The position numbers and the translations under genes were made by a program. A DNA stretch of 7,825 bases, from positions 97,445 through 105,269 of the forward strand of contig DEWK01000005.1 of assembly GCA_002363615.1 (NCBI GenBank). The letters run 5' to 3'. Shown here in pieces: positions 1 through 6,137 of this stretch (its first letter is position 1; each line of letters begins with the position of its first letter). Under the pieces are notes generated by a model. That model ran no database searches. It saw only the letters and a list, made by a program, of their open reading frames with translations, and had not been told where the DNA came from. Source of the DNA: Lachnospira sp. UBA3212. GTDB lineage: Bacteria; Bacillota; Clostridia; Lachnospirales; Lachnospiraceae.

Positions 1-691
1 GATGGTCATTAGGGTTCATAACAGATCCTCTAACGGTAGGTCTGATACCCATGTGACGCTTACGACCGGCTTTACCGATGTTTACAAGTCCATGTTCGAT
101 ATTACCAACAGTACCAATGGTAGCTCTGCAGATAACAGGTACCATTCTCATTTCACCGGAAGGAAGACGAAGTGTTGCATGCTTACCTTCCTTAGCCATT
201 AACTGAGCTGAGTTACCAGCGGAACGAACTAACTGTGCTCCACGACCTGGATAAAGCTCAATGTTGTGAACTTCTGTACCAACAGGGATGTCAGTAAGTG
301 GAAGAGCATTACCTACACGGATTTCTGCTTCAGCACCACTCATTACAGTCATTCCAACCTTAAGGCCGGCTGGTGCAATGATATATGACTTAACACCATC
401 TGCATATGCAATCAAAGCAATGTTTGCTGTACGGTTTGGATCGTACTCGATTGAAACTACCTTTGCAGGGATGTTGTCCTTATTTCTCTTGAAATCAATA
501 ATTCTATACTTCTGTCTATTTCCACCACCATGATGTCTAACAGTAATCTTACCCTGGTTGTTACGACCTGAGTTTTTCTTCTTAGATACAAGAAGGCTCT
601 TCTCTGGAGTCTTTGTTGTAATCTCTGCGAAGTCAAGACCTGTCATATTTCTTCTGGAAGGTGTATATGGGTTATACTTCTTAATTCCCAT
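1..691 (-). CDS. rplB: 50S ribosomal protein L2 (uL2), 3' end beyond window
   Basis: L2 is a primary 23S rRNA-binding protein of the large subunit, needed for subunit association and peptidyltransferase centre assembly. The reading frame starts MGIKKYNPYTPSRR, continues through KNSGRNNQGKITVRHHGGG and YPGRGAQLVRSAGNSAQL, and reaches GSVMNPNDH at the window edge, all typical L2 segments. About 230 codons are present; the usual length is about 275-280, so the C-terminal glycine-rich part (normally PHGGGEGR onward) is missing only because the window ends. The ATG at 689-691 is chosen because AAAGGAG lies just upstream and the N-terminus matches the family. It is the last visible gene of the S10 operon. 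The 60-nt gap from rplW holds a small GCAC/GTGC hairpin (724-738) that is not obviously a terminator. Identification is very secure. Confidence 0.97.
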   Translation of the reverse strand, partial: MGIKKYNPYTPSRRNMTGLDFAEITTKTPEKSLLVSKKKNSGRNNQGKITVRHHGGGNRQKYRIIDFKRNKDNIPAKVVSIEYDPNRTANIALIAYADGVKSYIIAPAGLKVGMTVMSGAEAEIRVGNALPLTDIPVGTEVHNIELYPGRGAQLVRSAGNSAQLMAKEGKHATLRLPSGEMRMVPVICRATIGTVGNIEHGLVNIGKAGRKRHMGIRPTVRGSVMNPNDH

Positions 692-751
692 TTTAATCTC
701 CTTTCTGGATTCAATGTCTTATCGCACTTTTCTTGTGCATATCATTTGATT

Positions 752-1051
752 TTATAGACCTTCGAAAATCTCGATGTCCTTGCTCTCTTCTGTAAGCTTA
801 ACAATTGCCTTCTTTCTCTCAACTGTCTTACCTACAACAGCACCTCTACGTCTAGACTTAGAAGGTACCTTTACTGTATTAACTGCAGCGACCTTTGTTC
901 CTTCGAACATCTTCTCTACAGCTTCCTTGATCTGAGCCTTGTTAGCTTCTGGATGAACATAGAATGTATACTTCTTTTCTACCATATCATTCATGCTCTT
1001 CTCGGTGATCGCTGGTTTTAAAATAACATCATAATACTTAATGTCTGCCAT
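752..1051 (-). CDS. rplW: 50S ribosomal protein L23 (uL23)
   Basis: L23 binds 23S rRNA at the exit of the peptide tunnel and is the docking site for trigger factor and SRP. The 99-residue product has the usual length and pattern: N-terminal YYDVILKPAITEKS, the middle YTFYVHPEANKAQIKEAVE, and the basic loop KVPSKSRRRGAVVGK around residues 61-75 that contacts rRNA. Its ATG shares one base with the rplD stop codon (TAATG), so translation is probably coupled. The Shine-Dalgarno AGGAGGT at 1061-1067 lies inside the rplD coding end, 9 nt before the start. Position between rplD and rplB is the canonical S10 operon order. Confidence 0.97.
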   Translation of the reverse strand: MADIKYYDVILKPAITEKSMNDMVEKKYTFYVHPEANKAQIKEAVEKMFEGTKVAAVNTVKVPSKSRRRGAVVGKTVERKKAIVKLTEESKDIEIFEGL

Positions 1052-1671
1052 TATGCGTACACCTCCTCGATTGTTGCTACAGCTGCCTTATCAATTACAA
1101 CTGTATCATACTTTAAAATATCAAATACATTGATTGTATTGGTAAGAGCTGTCTTAACAGTAGGAATGTTCTTTGCAGAACGAACTACGTTAACATCATT
1201 CTCATTTAATACAACTAATGCCTTCTCAGCTTCTAATGCCTTTAAGCTTGCAGCAAGCTTCTTTGTCTTAGCCTCATCTAATGTAAGTGAGTCAATTACC
1301 TTGAACTTGCCTTCAGCAACCTTAGCAGAAAGAGCGGACTTTAATGCAGCTCTCTTCTCTTTCTTATTCATCTTAAATGAATAATCTCTTGGCTTAACGG
1401 CGAATACCATTCCACCGCCAACCCACTGTGGAGCACGTGTAGAACCCTGTCTTGCATGACCAGTTCCCTTCTGTCTCCAAGGCTTTCTTCCGCCACCACT
1501 TACTTCAGAACGTGTCTTTGCGCTCTGTGTACCCTGACGGTTGTTAGCCAGCTGATTTACAACTGCCTGGTGAACAAGGTTCTCATTAACCTCTACTCCA
1601 AAGACAGCGTCATTTAATTCGATGTCACCAACCTGGTTTCCATCCATATTGTAAACAGATACCTTAGCCAT
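1051..1671 (-). CDS. rplD: 50S ribosomal protein L4 (uL4)
   Basis: L4 is an early 23S rRNA-binding protein whose extended loop lines the exit tunnel. In E. coli it also represses its own operon by acting on the S10 leader. The 206-residue product is full length. Residues about 60-90 carry the tunnel-loop signature GGGRKPWRQKGTGHARQG followed by APQWVGGGMVF, and then PRDYSFKMNKKEKRAALKSA. The start at 1669-1671 follows AAAGGAGGA and lies 22 nt after the rplC stop. The last base of its TAA is the first base of the rplW ATG. Because L4 is the known regulator in enterobacteria, it is a natural candidate ligand for the structured RNAs upstream of rpsJ and rplC here, but that is inference. Confidence 0.97.
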   Translation of the reverse strand: MAKVSVYNMDGNQVGDIELNDAVFGVEVNENLVHQAVVNQLANNRQGTQSAKTRSEVSGGGRKPWRQKGTGHARQGSTRAPQWVGGGMVFAVKPRDYSFKMNKKEKRAALKSALSAKVAEGKFKVIDSLTLDEAKTKKLAASLKALEAEKALVVLNENDVNVVRSAKNIPTVKTALTNTINVFDILKYDTVVIDKAAVATIEEVYA

Positions 1672-1693
1672 CTGTGTGTCCTCCTTTCAAAAC

Positions 1694-2329
1694 CTACTTG
1701 TTAGTCTTTGTTGTTTCTTTAATAGTAACTAAAGACTTCTTAGGTCCAGGTACAGCACCCTTTACTAAGATGAGGTTCTTGTCAGCGTCTACTCTAACGA
1801 TTTCAAGATTCTTAGTAGTGATCTTCTTTCCACCCATCTGTCCAGGCATTCCCTTGCCCTTGAATACTCTTGAAGGAGTAGAACAAGAACCGTTTGAACC
1901 CTGATGTCTGTGGAACTTAGAACCATGTCCCATAGGTCCACGGCTCTGACCAAGTCTCTTAATAGCACCCTGGAATCCCTTACCCTTTGAGATTGCTGTT
2001 GCATCAACCTTGTCGCCTTCAGCGAAGATGTCAGCCTTGATCTCATCAGCTACCTTGTAGTCTGCTGAGTTCTCAAAACGGAATTCTCTTAAATATCTCT
2101 TTACTGCAACTCCAGCCTTCTCGAACTGTCCCTTCTTTGGCTTGTTTACTAACTTCTCTCTGATGTCAGCAAATCCAACCTGAACTGCCTCGTAGCCGTC
2201 GTTCTCTTCAGTTTTTACCTGTGTTACTACACATGGTCCAGCCTGAAGAACTGTTACCGGTGTCAGAACGCCGTCCTCATTGAAGACCTGTGTCATTCCG
2301 ACCTTTGTAGCTAAAATAGCCTTCTTCAT
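1694..2329 (-). CDS. rplC: 50S ribosomal protein L3 (uL3)
   Basis: L3 is one of the first proteins to bind 23S rRNA; its long loop reaches the peptidyltransferase centre. The 211-residue product opens MKKAILATKVGMTQVF, as L3 proteins do. The conserved central block from about residue 120 reads KGKGFQGAIKRLGQSRGPMG, then GSKFHRHQGSNGS and PSRVFKGKGMPGQMGG. A cysteine follows GSNGS; this loop varies in the family. Start choice is clear: AGGAGG sits 8 nt before the ATG. Unlike the tight rplC-rplD-rplW spacing, 226 nt of structured non-coding sequence separate it from rpsJ, so its expression may be adjusted separately. C-terminal VTIKETTKTNK is a normal lysine-rich tail. Confidence 0.97.
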   Translation of the reverse strand: MKKAILATKVGMTQVFNEDGVLTPVTVLQAGPCVVTQVKTEENDGYEAVQVGFADIREKLVNKPKKGQFEKAGVAVKRYLREFRFENSADYKVADEIKADIFAEGDKVDATAISKGKGFQGAIKRLGQSRGPMGHGSKFHRHQGSNGSCSTPSRVFKGKGMPGQMGGKKITTKNLEIVRVDADKNLILVKGAVPGPKKSLVTIKETTKTNK

Positions 2330-2555
2330 TCTTTTTACCTCCTGTTAAATCTACAGCGGATTGCTTATGCAATCATCCTAGAACAGCGAAATATAAGTGG
2401 AACACTAGAACATGTCTGTTGATTCCCTGTATGAATCGAAGCTAAACTCTTGTGTTACTTCTATATTTAACTAATAGGATTATCTGTGGTTACCTGTGAT
2501 AGTTCCTTCTCACGTTAGGTTCTATCGAATCAGTTCCCTGATTTTTGATGAATTC
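2330..2555 (-). promoter_or_regulatory. structured rpsJ-rplC intergenic region, candidate cis-acting RNA
   Basis: No credible coding sequence is visible in these 226 nt. Read as mRNA it begins, just after the rpsJ stop, with AATCAG-GGAA-CTGATT (2528-2543), a 6-bp stem with a GNRA tetraloop. One base later comes GATAG/CTATC (2498-2526), with an AA/AA internal loop and a CC/GG pair. Further on are GATTC/GAATC (2421-2437) and GATTGC-ATAA-GCAATC (2359-2374). A CTGT/ACAG pairing abuts the AGGAGG of rplC. No U-tract terminator is seen, so read-through into rplC is expected. A leader controlling rplC-rplD is the simplest idea. A processing site or a second promoter region is also possible. Confidence 0.5.
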
Positions 2556-2876
2556 TTACTTATTTTTCATCTTGATGTCGATATATACACCAGCTGGCAT
2601 ATCTAACTTAGATAATGTCTCAACAGTCTTAGCTGATGGTGCAATAATATCGATCAGTCTCTTATGAGTTCTCTGCTCGAACTGTTCTCTTGAATCCTTG
2701 TACTTGTGAGTTGCTCTTAAGATAGTAACTACTTCCTTCTTAGTTGGAAGAGGTACCGGACCACTCACCTGTGCACCTGTCTTCTTAACAGTATCGATGA
2801 TTTTGCCTGCTGAAAGGTCGATTAACTTGTGATCGTATGCCTTCAGTGTGATTCTCATTACTTGCTGCTTTGCCAT
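2556..2876 (-). CDS. rpsJ: 30S ribosomal protein S10 (uS10, NusE)
   Basis: S10 is a head protein of the 30S subunit and, as NusE, a transcription antitermination partner of NusB. The 106-residue product is of normal length. It shows MRITLKAYDHKLID at the N-terminus, the loop GPVPLPTKKEVVTILRATHK (residues about 40-59, the extended hairpin that reaches into the 30S head), and REQFEQRTHKRLIDI. The chosen ATG gives MAKQQVMRIT and follows GGAGG at 2888-2892 with an 11-nt spacer. The internal Met7 has no ribosome site. A run of seven U directly precedes the ATG. It is the first gene of the S10 operon, with its own promoter and a long leader. Confidence 0.97.
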   Translation of the reverse strand: MAKQQVMRITLKAYDHKLIDLSAGKIIDTVKKTGAQVSGPVPLPTKKEVVTILRATHKYKDSREQFEQRTHKRLIDIIAPSAKTVETLSKLDMPAGVYIDIKMKNK

Positions 2877-3135
2877 AAAAAAAGCCGCCTCCTTTTCGTA
2901 CTATTGGGTACGACAAGTGGTGACTGTACACATGTCCGTGTGTGTCCTGTCCGTGAGTGACAAAACTCGCACGTGGTTTCCATATGAAATGGACCTTATA
3001 AAACTCTGTACAGTGACTTGCCGTCATGTTCTTTAGCCGCAGTATTGCGACCAATGACATTCGCTCCACGGAAAACCTGAAAATGATTGCTCATCCCCAG
3101 CAACCTCACGCTTCATCGCTATCATGTCACAGCAT
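2877..3135 (-). promoter_or_regulatory. structured rpsJ leader, candidate S10-operon autoregulatory RNA
   Basis: About 260 nt separate the predicted transcription start from the rpsJ ATG. As RNA, a long-range helix pairs CGGCAAGT-C-ACTGTACA (3007-3023) with TGTACAGT-CACC-ACTTGTCG (2911-2930): two 8-bp helices with an internal loop. It encloses TCCAT/ATGGA (2979-2993) and a GAGT/ACTC-CGT/ACG stem (about 2955-2976). Upstream, GTGACAT (3124-3130) can pair with ATGTCAT (3054-3060), enclosing GGTTGCT/AGCAATC (3085-3105). A last hairpin CGTAC/GTACG (2897-2912) sits directly before the Shine-Dalgarno. L4-controlled S10 leaders are known in E. coli. Whether this belongs to a described clostridial leader family cannot be settled from the sequence alone. 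Confidence 0.65.
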
Positions 3136-3140
3136 TTAGT

Positions 3141-3189
3141 AGTATATACGATTCTAACTTTGAAAGCAAGAACTTTTTTGTATTTTTTT
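3141..3189 (-). promoter_or_regulatory. rpsJ (S10 operon) promoter with UP-like A-tracts
   Basis: On the minus strand, TTGCTT (3164-3169) and TATACT (3141-3146) are separated by exactly 17 bp, a good sigma-A type promoter. Immediately upstream are A7 (3183-3189) and A6 (3174-3179), about 10 bp apart, resembling the UP elements of strong ribosomal promoters. The start would fall near 3134-3136. This makes the S10 operon independent of tuf and of the accessory genes in between. Confidence 0.75.
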
Positions 3190-3218
3190 AGATACATATT
3201 TTCATTTTCTTCAATAAT

Positions 3219-3249
3219 AAAAAGGAAGCTAGAGCAGTGCTGTTTTTTT
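3219..3249 (-). terminator. weak possible terminator after the serpin gene
   Basis: Just after the serpin stop codon the RNA reads an A-run, AGC, a 9-nt loop, GCT, and a U-rich run: AAAAA/UUUUU and AGC/GCT pairs with an unpaired C/UCC between them. The only strong part is three base pairs. Termination may be partial or occur elsewhere. Confidence 0.3.
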
Positions 3250-3254
3250 CTTAC

Positions 3255-4556
3255 TCATTCGTAAGTATAATCTCCTTTAACATTTTCCCACAAATCAGGC
3301 TCATACACAGTACCTGCAAACCAAATTTCACCTGTTTTTTTGTCTCTTATCACGTACATAAACGGCTTATCAATTGTAATATCTACCGGCTCTCCATCAA
3401 CAATTGCCGCTCCACATGTCATCATAATAACTGTTGCCGCAGCTGCTTTTATACCCTTTTCCGAGAAATCTATCTTTGCTTTATGAAGTGCATCCTTTAC
3501 ATAGAAAGGTTTCTCATCCGTAATGCCGGTAAAATCTGCCAATTCTTTGTCAAATGCATCCGTTATTCCAAGTTTACTTAAATCTTCTTTCAGCTTAAGT
3601 TTATAATCAAATGAAAATCTTGGAATCGCCACATTCACTCCATCCTTAGTATCTGATGCTTTCGTCAGATTATCTGTGATATTATTTAATGTTTTTGCAT
3701 TAAAGTTTTGTGTATATTCGGACAGCTTTTCTTCTGGCATAATCGCAAGGAATTGTAACTGATTATCTCCATATTTTTTCAAATCCAGCGAAAGCGCTGT
3801 AACGGAATCATCTGTGTAATACGCAGTACCGTCGCTCCTGTCGGCATGCTCTCTCATTACGGCTGCATCCATTTGCGTGCTGTCTTCCAAATAAAACTTT
3901 CCGGAATTCGTACCTCTTTCATCAAATTGATACTCCCATTCCATATCCATGGCAAGAGCATTTACCAACATCATATCATTATAAGGATCTGAAACAGTTT
4001 TGTCGTCCAACATATTTTTGATTTGATCAAATGTCTTATTCTCAATCCAGTTATTAATATTATTTGCATTTTCAAATGCATCATAAATCACTTCAGCATT
4101 ATATTTGTCTGAAAGTGTGTTTATGTAGCCGTCTTTAACATCCTCAGAAAAACTGTCCCTAATATATACTGCATTTGCCAAAGACAAAACATTTTCTATG
4201 TTATCATATTTGCCCGGTGCGTCAGTTCCGATAAGATTTTCAATCTGCGATTTCGTGTTCCCGTTTGCCCCTTCTTTTAGCATATTAAGTGCATATTTTA
4301 TTGATAATGGACTGTAAATCACATTGCCCTTGTCTTCCATTTTTAAGAAATTCAAAGCAAAATCCACATCCTCCGTACTCGCGGTAACTTCAACGTCCGG
4401 CTTTGTTTCTTCCTGCGTTTGTTCCACCGTTTGTGATTCTTTGTTAAACGTATCTTTTTCATTACCTGAACATCCTGACAGCGATCCCACAGCCAGGGCC
4501 GCAGACAAAATATACGCACCTGCTCTCATTTGCTTTTTCTTAGTAGTTTTTCTCAT
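3255..4556 (-). CDS. lipoprotein serpin (serine protease inhibitor family I4)
   Basis: This is a secreted serpin, a suicide protease inhibitor that traps its target through its reactive loop. The 433 residues start with a lysine-rich n-region, a hydrophobic core and the lipobox LSGC (Cys29), predicting a membrane-anchored lipoprotein. An acidic linker leads to serpin blocks: NVIYSPLSIKYALNML (78-93), LANAVYIRDSF (126-136), LVNALAMDMEWEYQF (197-211). The hinge EKGIKAAAAT spans 366-375, and the loop VIMMTCGAAIV precedes DKPFMYVIRDKKTGEIWFAGTV. Counting Glu366 as P17 puts P1-P1' at Gly382-Ala383, so a small-residue-preferring protease is plausible. P14 is Ile where Thr or Ser is usual. The start follows GGAGGAAG, 8 nt upstream of the ATG. 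The gene lies between a tnpB element and the rpsJ leader, consistent with acquisition. Target protease is unknown. Confidence 0.93.
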   Translation of the reverse strand: MRKTTKKKQMRAGAYILSAALAVGSLSGCSGNEKDTFNKESQTVEQTQEETKPDVEVTASTEDVDFALNFLKMEDKGNVIYSPLSIKYALNMLKEGANGNTKSQIENLIGTDAPGKYDNIENVLSLANAVYIRDSFSEDVKDGYINTLSDKYNAEVIYDAFENANNINNWIENKTFDQIKNMLDDKTVSDPYNDMMLVNALAMDMEWEYQFDERGTNSGKFYLEDSTQMDAAVMREHADRSDGTAYYTDDSVTALSLDLKKYGDNQLQFLAIMPEEKLSEYTQNFNAKTLNNITDNLTKASDTKDGVNVAIPRFSFDYKLKLKEDLSKLGITDAFDKELADFTGITDEKPFYVKDALHKAKIDFSEKGIKAAAATVIMMTCGAAIVDGEPVDITIDKPFMYVIRDKKTGEIWFAGTVYEPDLWENVKGDYTYE

Positions 4557-4601
4557 CTCTTCTTCCTCCGTATTATACTTTTTTCAAGAATTATTCTGAT
4601 T

Positions 4602-4630
4602 ATTATACCATTAACTGCTATGAATGACAT
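4602..4630 (-). promoter_or_regulatory. probable serpin promoter (extended -10)
   Basis: Minus-strand TGGTATAAT (4602-4610) is an extended -10, tolerant of a poor -35. At 17-bp spacing the -35 hexamer is ATGTCA (4625-4630). The start would be near 4595, giving a leader of about 40 nt with GGAGGAAG before the ATG. A second TATAAT at 4572-4577 lies too close to the ribosome site to serve. Between 4631 and the element end at 4745 the DNA is AT-rich and I see no gene. Confidence 0.5.
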
Positions 4631-4724
4631 GTAAAATGATGCTTTCATTGTATAAGTGCAGGGCAAAACAAAAAGTGTTGCATGTTTTTTCATATATTTT
4701 TCAATTAATTATGTAAAACATCAA

Positions 4725-4744
4725 AAATTTCCCTGCTATTGTTT
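4725..4744 (-). other. predicted guide segment of the tnpB element's omega RNA
   Basis: The bases directly outside the right end would form the 3' guide of an omega/reRNA. On the minus strand they begin AAACAATAGCAGGGAA. The guide is not part of the element: it is whatever sequence flanks the insertion, so it should match the unoccupied chromosome. Guide length (about 16-20 nt) is taken from characterised TnpB systems. Confidence 0.45.
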
Positions 4745-4850
4745 GTGAACTACCCATCACCTAAAGGTAATGGGCTTCTAAGAGCCTAACGGCTCTATTT
4801 AAGAAGTTTGATATTTAAGTTTCCACCTGACAGGTCAGGCAATCCTTATT
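4745..4850 (-). ncRNA. right end / predicted omega (re) RNA scaffold
   Basis: TnpB nucleases use an RNA made from the 3' part of tnpB plus the right end. In minus-strand order this stretch holds CCTGA/TCAGG around the tnpB stop (4826-4839), then CTTCT/AGAAG enclosing AGAGCC-GTTA-GGCTCT (4775-4806), then CCCAT/ATGGG with ACCT/AGGT (4753-4774), and the terminal GTAGTTCAC. The nested hairpins and the position fit an omega RNA. The 5' limit inside tnpB is a guess and could extend another 100 nt upstream. Confidence 0.55.
4753..4774. repeat. right-end subterminal hairpin of the tnpB element
   Basis: CCCAT-c-ACCT-aa-AGGT-a-ATGGG on the plus strand: a 9-bp stem with one C/A mismatch. It closely matches the left-end hairpin at 6203-6225, mismatch included. 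Such foot-mismatched hairpins are what TnpA recognises in this family. Confidence 0.75.
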
Positions 4851-6085
4851 CTTACGGGCGTGTCCACTTCGCCTCTACCGTATAGGATATTCATATCCAC
4901 AACGCTACTTTTACGCATTATATTTAATGCTCCGTTAACATCGGCATTAAAATTAAAGCCATTGGCAGTTTTATACATTCCACGATGTATCCTACTACCA
5001 CTGAACTGATACTCTTTTGGATTATCATTATTGTAAACAGGAATATTGTCTTTATCCCAAAATGAGGCCTTTGATGTATAGCTTTCCTCCTGTTCAACAT
5101 AGGTAATGCCATTAAGTTCACAAAGGTATGACAATTTATCTCTTAATAAGCCATAAGGGATATTAACAAAATTCTGATTATTCTGTTTGCCGATGTGCGA
5201 ATTCCTTTGGAACGTAACATTATATCCGGCTACAAGCGTTCCGATATCGTTAGCAATACAATAATCTACTACCTTACGTGCAGCTTTACTCATATAGTCA
5301 TTTACTCTATTGTTACGATCACGAGCAATAGCTTTCTGACGATTTGTGGTTTTTTTGCCAAAATGTTGTTTGTCCTTAATGGACTGCAGGCGGGCATTCT
5401 CTTTATTAAACCACTGATTTATGGATTTAAGTCTTCTTCCGTCAATAATGAATGATCTGCCATTGCTTGACACTGCAGTTACAAGATTATTTATACCAAA
5501 ATCAAGAGCCAGTGCATTGTTTTTGTTAAGATTTCTTTGAACACACTCAGCTTCGTAAGTGTACTGGATTTCAAAGAACCTGGCATGCGCTTTTGGTATG
5601 ATACGTATCTCTTTAACCTTTTTATCAAGCAAGATTGGCGGTATTGTGATTTCAACCGGCTTATGGGTTTTCTTAAAGCTATTTGAAAACGGAAGTATTA
5701 GCTTATTCCCGTTAAGTCTTACAAAACCTATAACAAGTGTGGTATGTCCGTCTTTTGGAAGATAATGTGGCAGTTTGCAATCCTTAAAAGCATACTTACC
5801 CTGTTTTGCAAGCTTAATTAAACTAAAGAATGATTTAAAGCTACCATCTACTTCTTTGAGAATCTGCTGTGCCATATTAGAATTTAATACCTTGTAATTA
5901 GGACTACTTTTAAGAAGTGTATAATTCTTCTCATACTTCAGGAACTTACCTTCAGTAAAGTAATACTGCCTAACATTATAGATGGCTTCATTTGTAAGAT
6001 TTTTGGCTACATGACACAGTTCTTTAAGAGATTTGTAATCTTCCTTAGACAGATGCTTGACTTGTTGTTTTACAGTAAGATACAT
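4835..6085 (-). CDS. tnpB: TnpB-family RNA-guided nuclease, IS200/IS605 accessory protein
   Basis: TnpB is an RNA-guided DNA nuclease, related to Cas12, that helps its element persist. I start at 6083-6085 (416 residues, MYLTVKQQVKHLS), since AAAGGAG ends 8 nt upstream; an ATG at 6101-6103 has no ribosome site. A helical N-terminal domain is followed by RuvC-I ALALDFGINNLVTAVSSNG (catalytic Asp195) and RuvC-III NADVNGALNIMRK (Asp382). Where typical TnpB has an IEDLN motif, this one reads VAGYN, so the usual glutamate is Gly287. QEESYTSKASF (glutamates 333-334) offers a replacement. The CxxC zinc-ribbon pairs are absent: the region reads WDKDNIPVYNN. The C-terminus ends GRGEVDTPVRIRIA. The frame is intact, so it may be active. 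It overlaps the predicted omega RNA. This catalytic layout resembles rearranged-site TnpB clades as I recall them. Confidence 0.9.
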   Translation of the reverse strand: MYLTVKQQVKHLSKEDYKSLKELCHVAKNLTNEAIYNVRQYYFTEGKFLKYEKNYTLLKSSPNYKVLNSNMAQQILKEVDGSFKSFFSLIKLAKQGKYAFKDCKLPHYLPKDGHTTLVIGFVRLNGNKLILPFSNSFKKTHKPVEITIPPILLDKKVKEIRIIPKAHARFFEIQYTYEAECVQRNLNKNNALALDFGINNLVTAVSSNGRSFIIDGRRLKSINQWFNKENARLQSIKDKQHFGKKTTNRQKAIARDRNNRVNDYMSKAARKVVDYCIANDIGTLVAGYNVTFQRNSHIGKQNNQNFVNIPYGLLRDKLSYLCELNGITYVEQEESYTSKASFWDKDNIPVYNNDNPKEYQFSGSRIHRGMYKTANGFNFNADVNGALNIMRKSSVVDMNILYGRGEVDTPVRIRIA

Positions 6086-6109
6086 GCAGATTTCTCCTTT
6101 CATAGACTC

Positions 6110-6124
6110 GGAAATAAGATTTCC
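6110..6124 (-). repeat. small hairpin before the tnpB ribosome site
   Basis: GGAAAT-CTT-ATTTCC in the minus-strand transcript, ending about 10 nt before AAAGGAG. It could limit translation of tnpB, but it is short and AT-rich. Confidence 0.35.
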
Positions 6125-6137
6125 TGTATGTATATTA

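Noticed and set aside
1789..2046. 85-codon minus-strand frame inside rplC
   Set aside because: It is an alternative frame of rplC, rich in Arg and Leu as shadows are, with no ribosome site.
2330..2555. tRNA or small coding gene hidden between rpsJ and rplC
   Set aside because: No cloverleaf with a T-loop (GTTCRA) pattern and no start codon with a ribosome site and open frame of useful length were seen.
2785..3069. 94-codon minus-strand frame starting in the rpsJ leader and running into rpsJ out of frame
   Set aside because: It has no ribosome site, its sequence resembles no family I know, and it overlaps strong RNA structure and the rpsJ start.
4781..4796. AGAGCC/GGCTCT hairpin as a tnpB terminator
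   Set aside because: No U-run follows it; it fits better as part of the right-end omega RNA.
4745..4806. CRISPR-like repeat in the clustered hairpins downstream of tnpB
   Set aside because: There are only single hairpins of different sequence, with no repeated unit or spacers; the paired hairpins belong to the element ends.
6086..6103. Six-residue N-terminal extension of TnpB (MKGEIC)
   Set aside because: The upstream ATG lies at the ribosome site itself; AAAGGAG is correctly spaced only for the ATG at 6083-6085.
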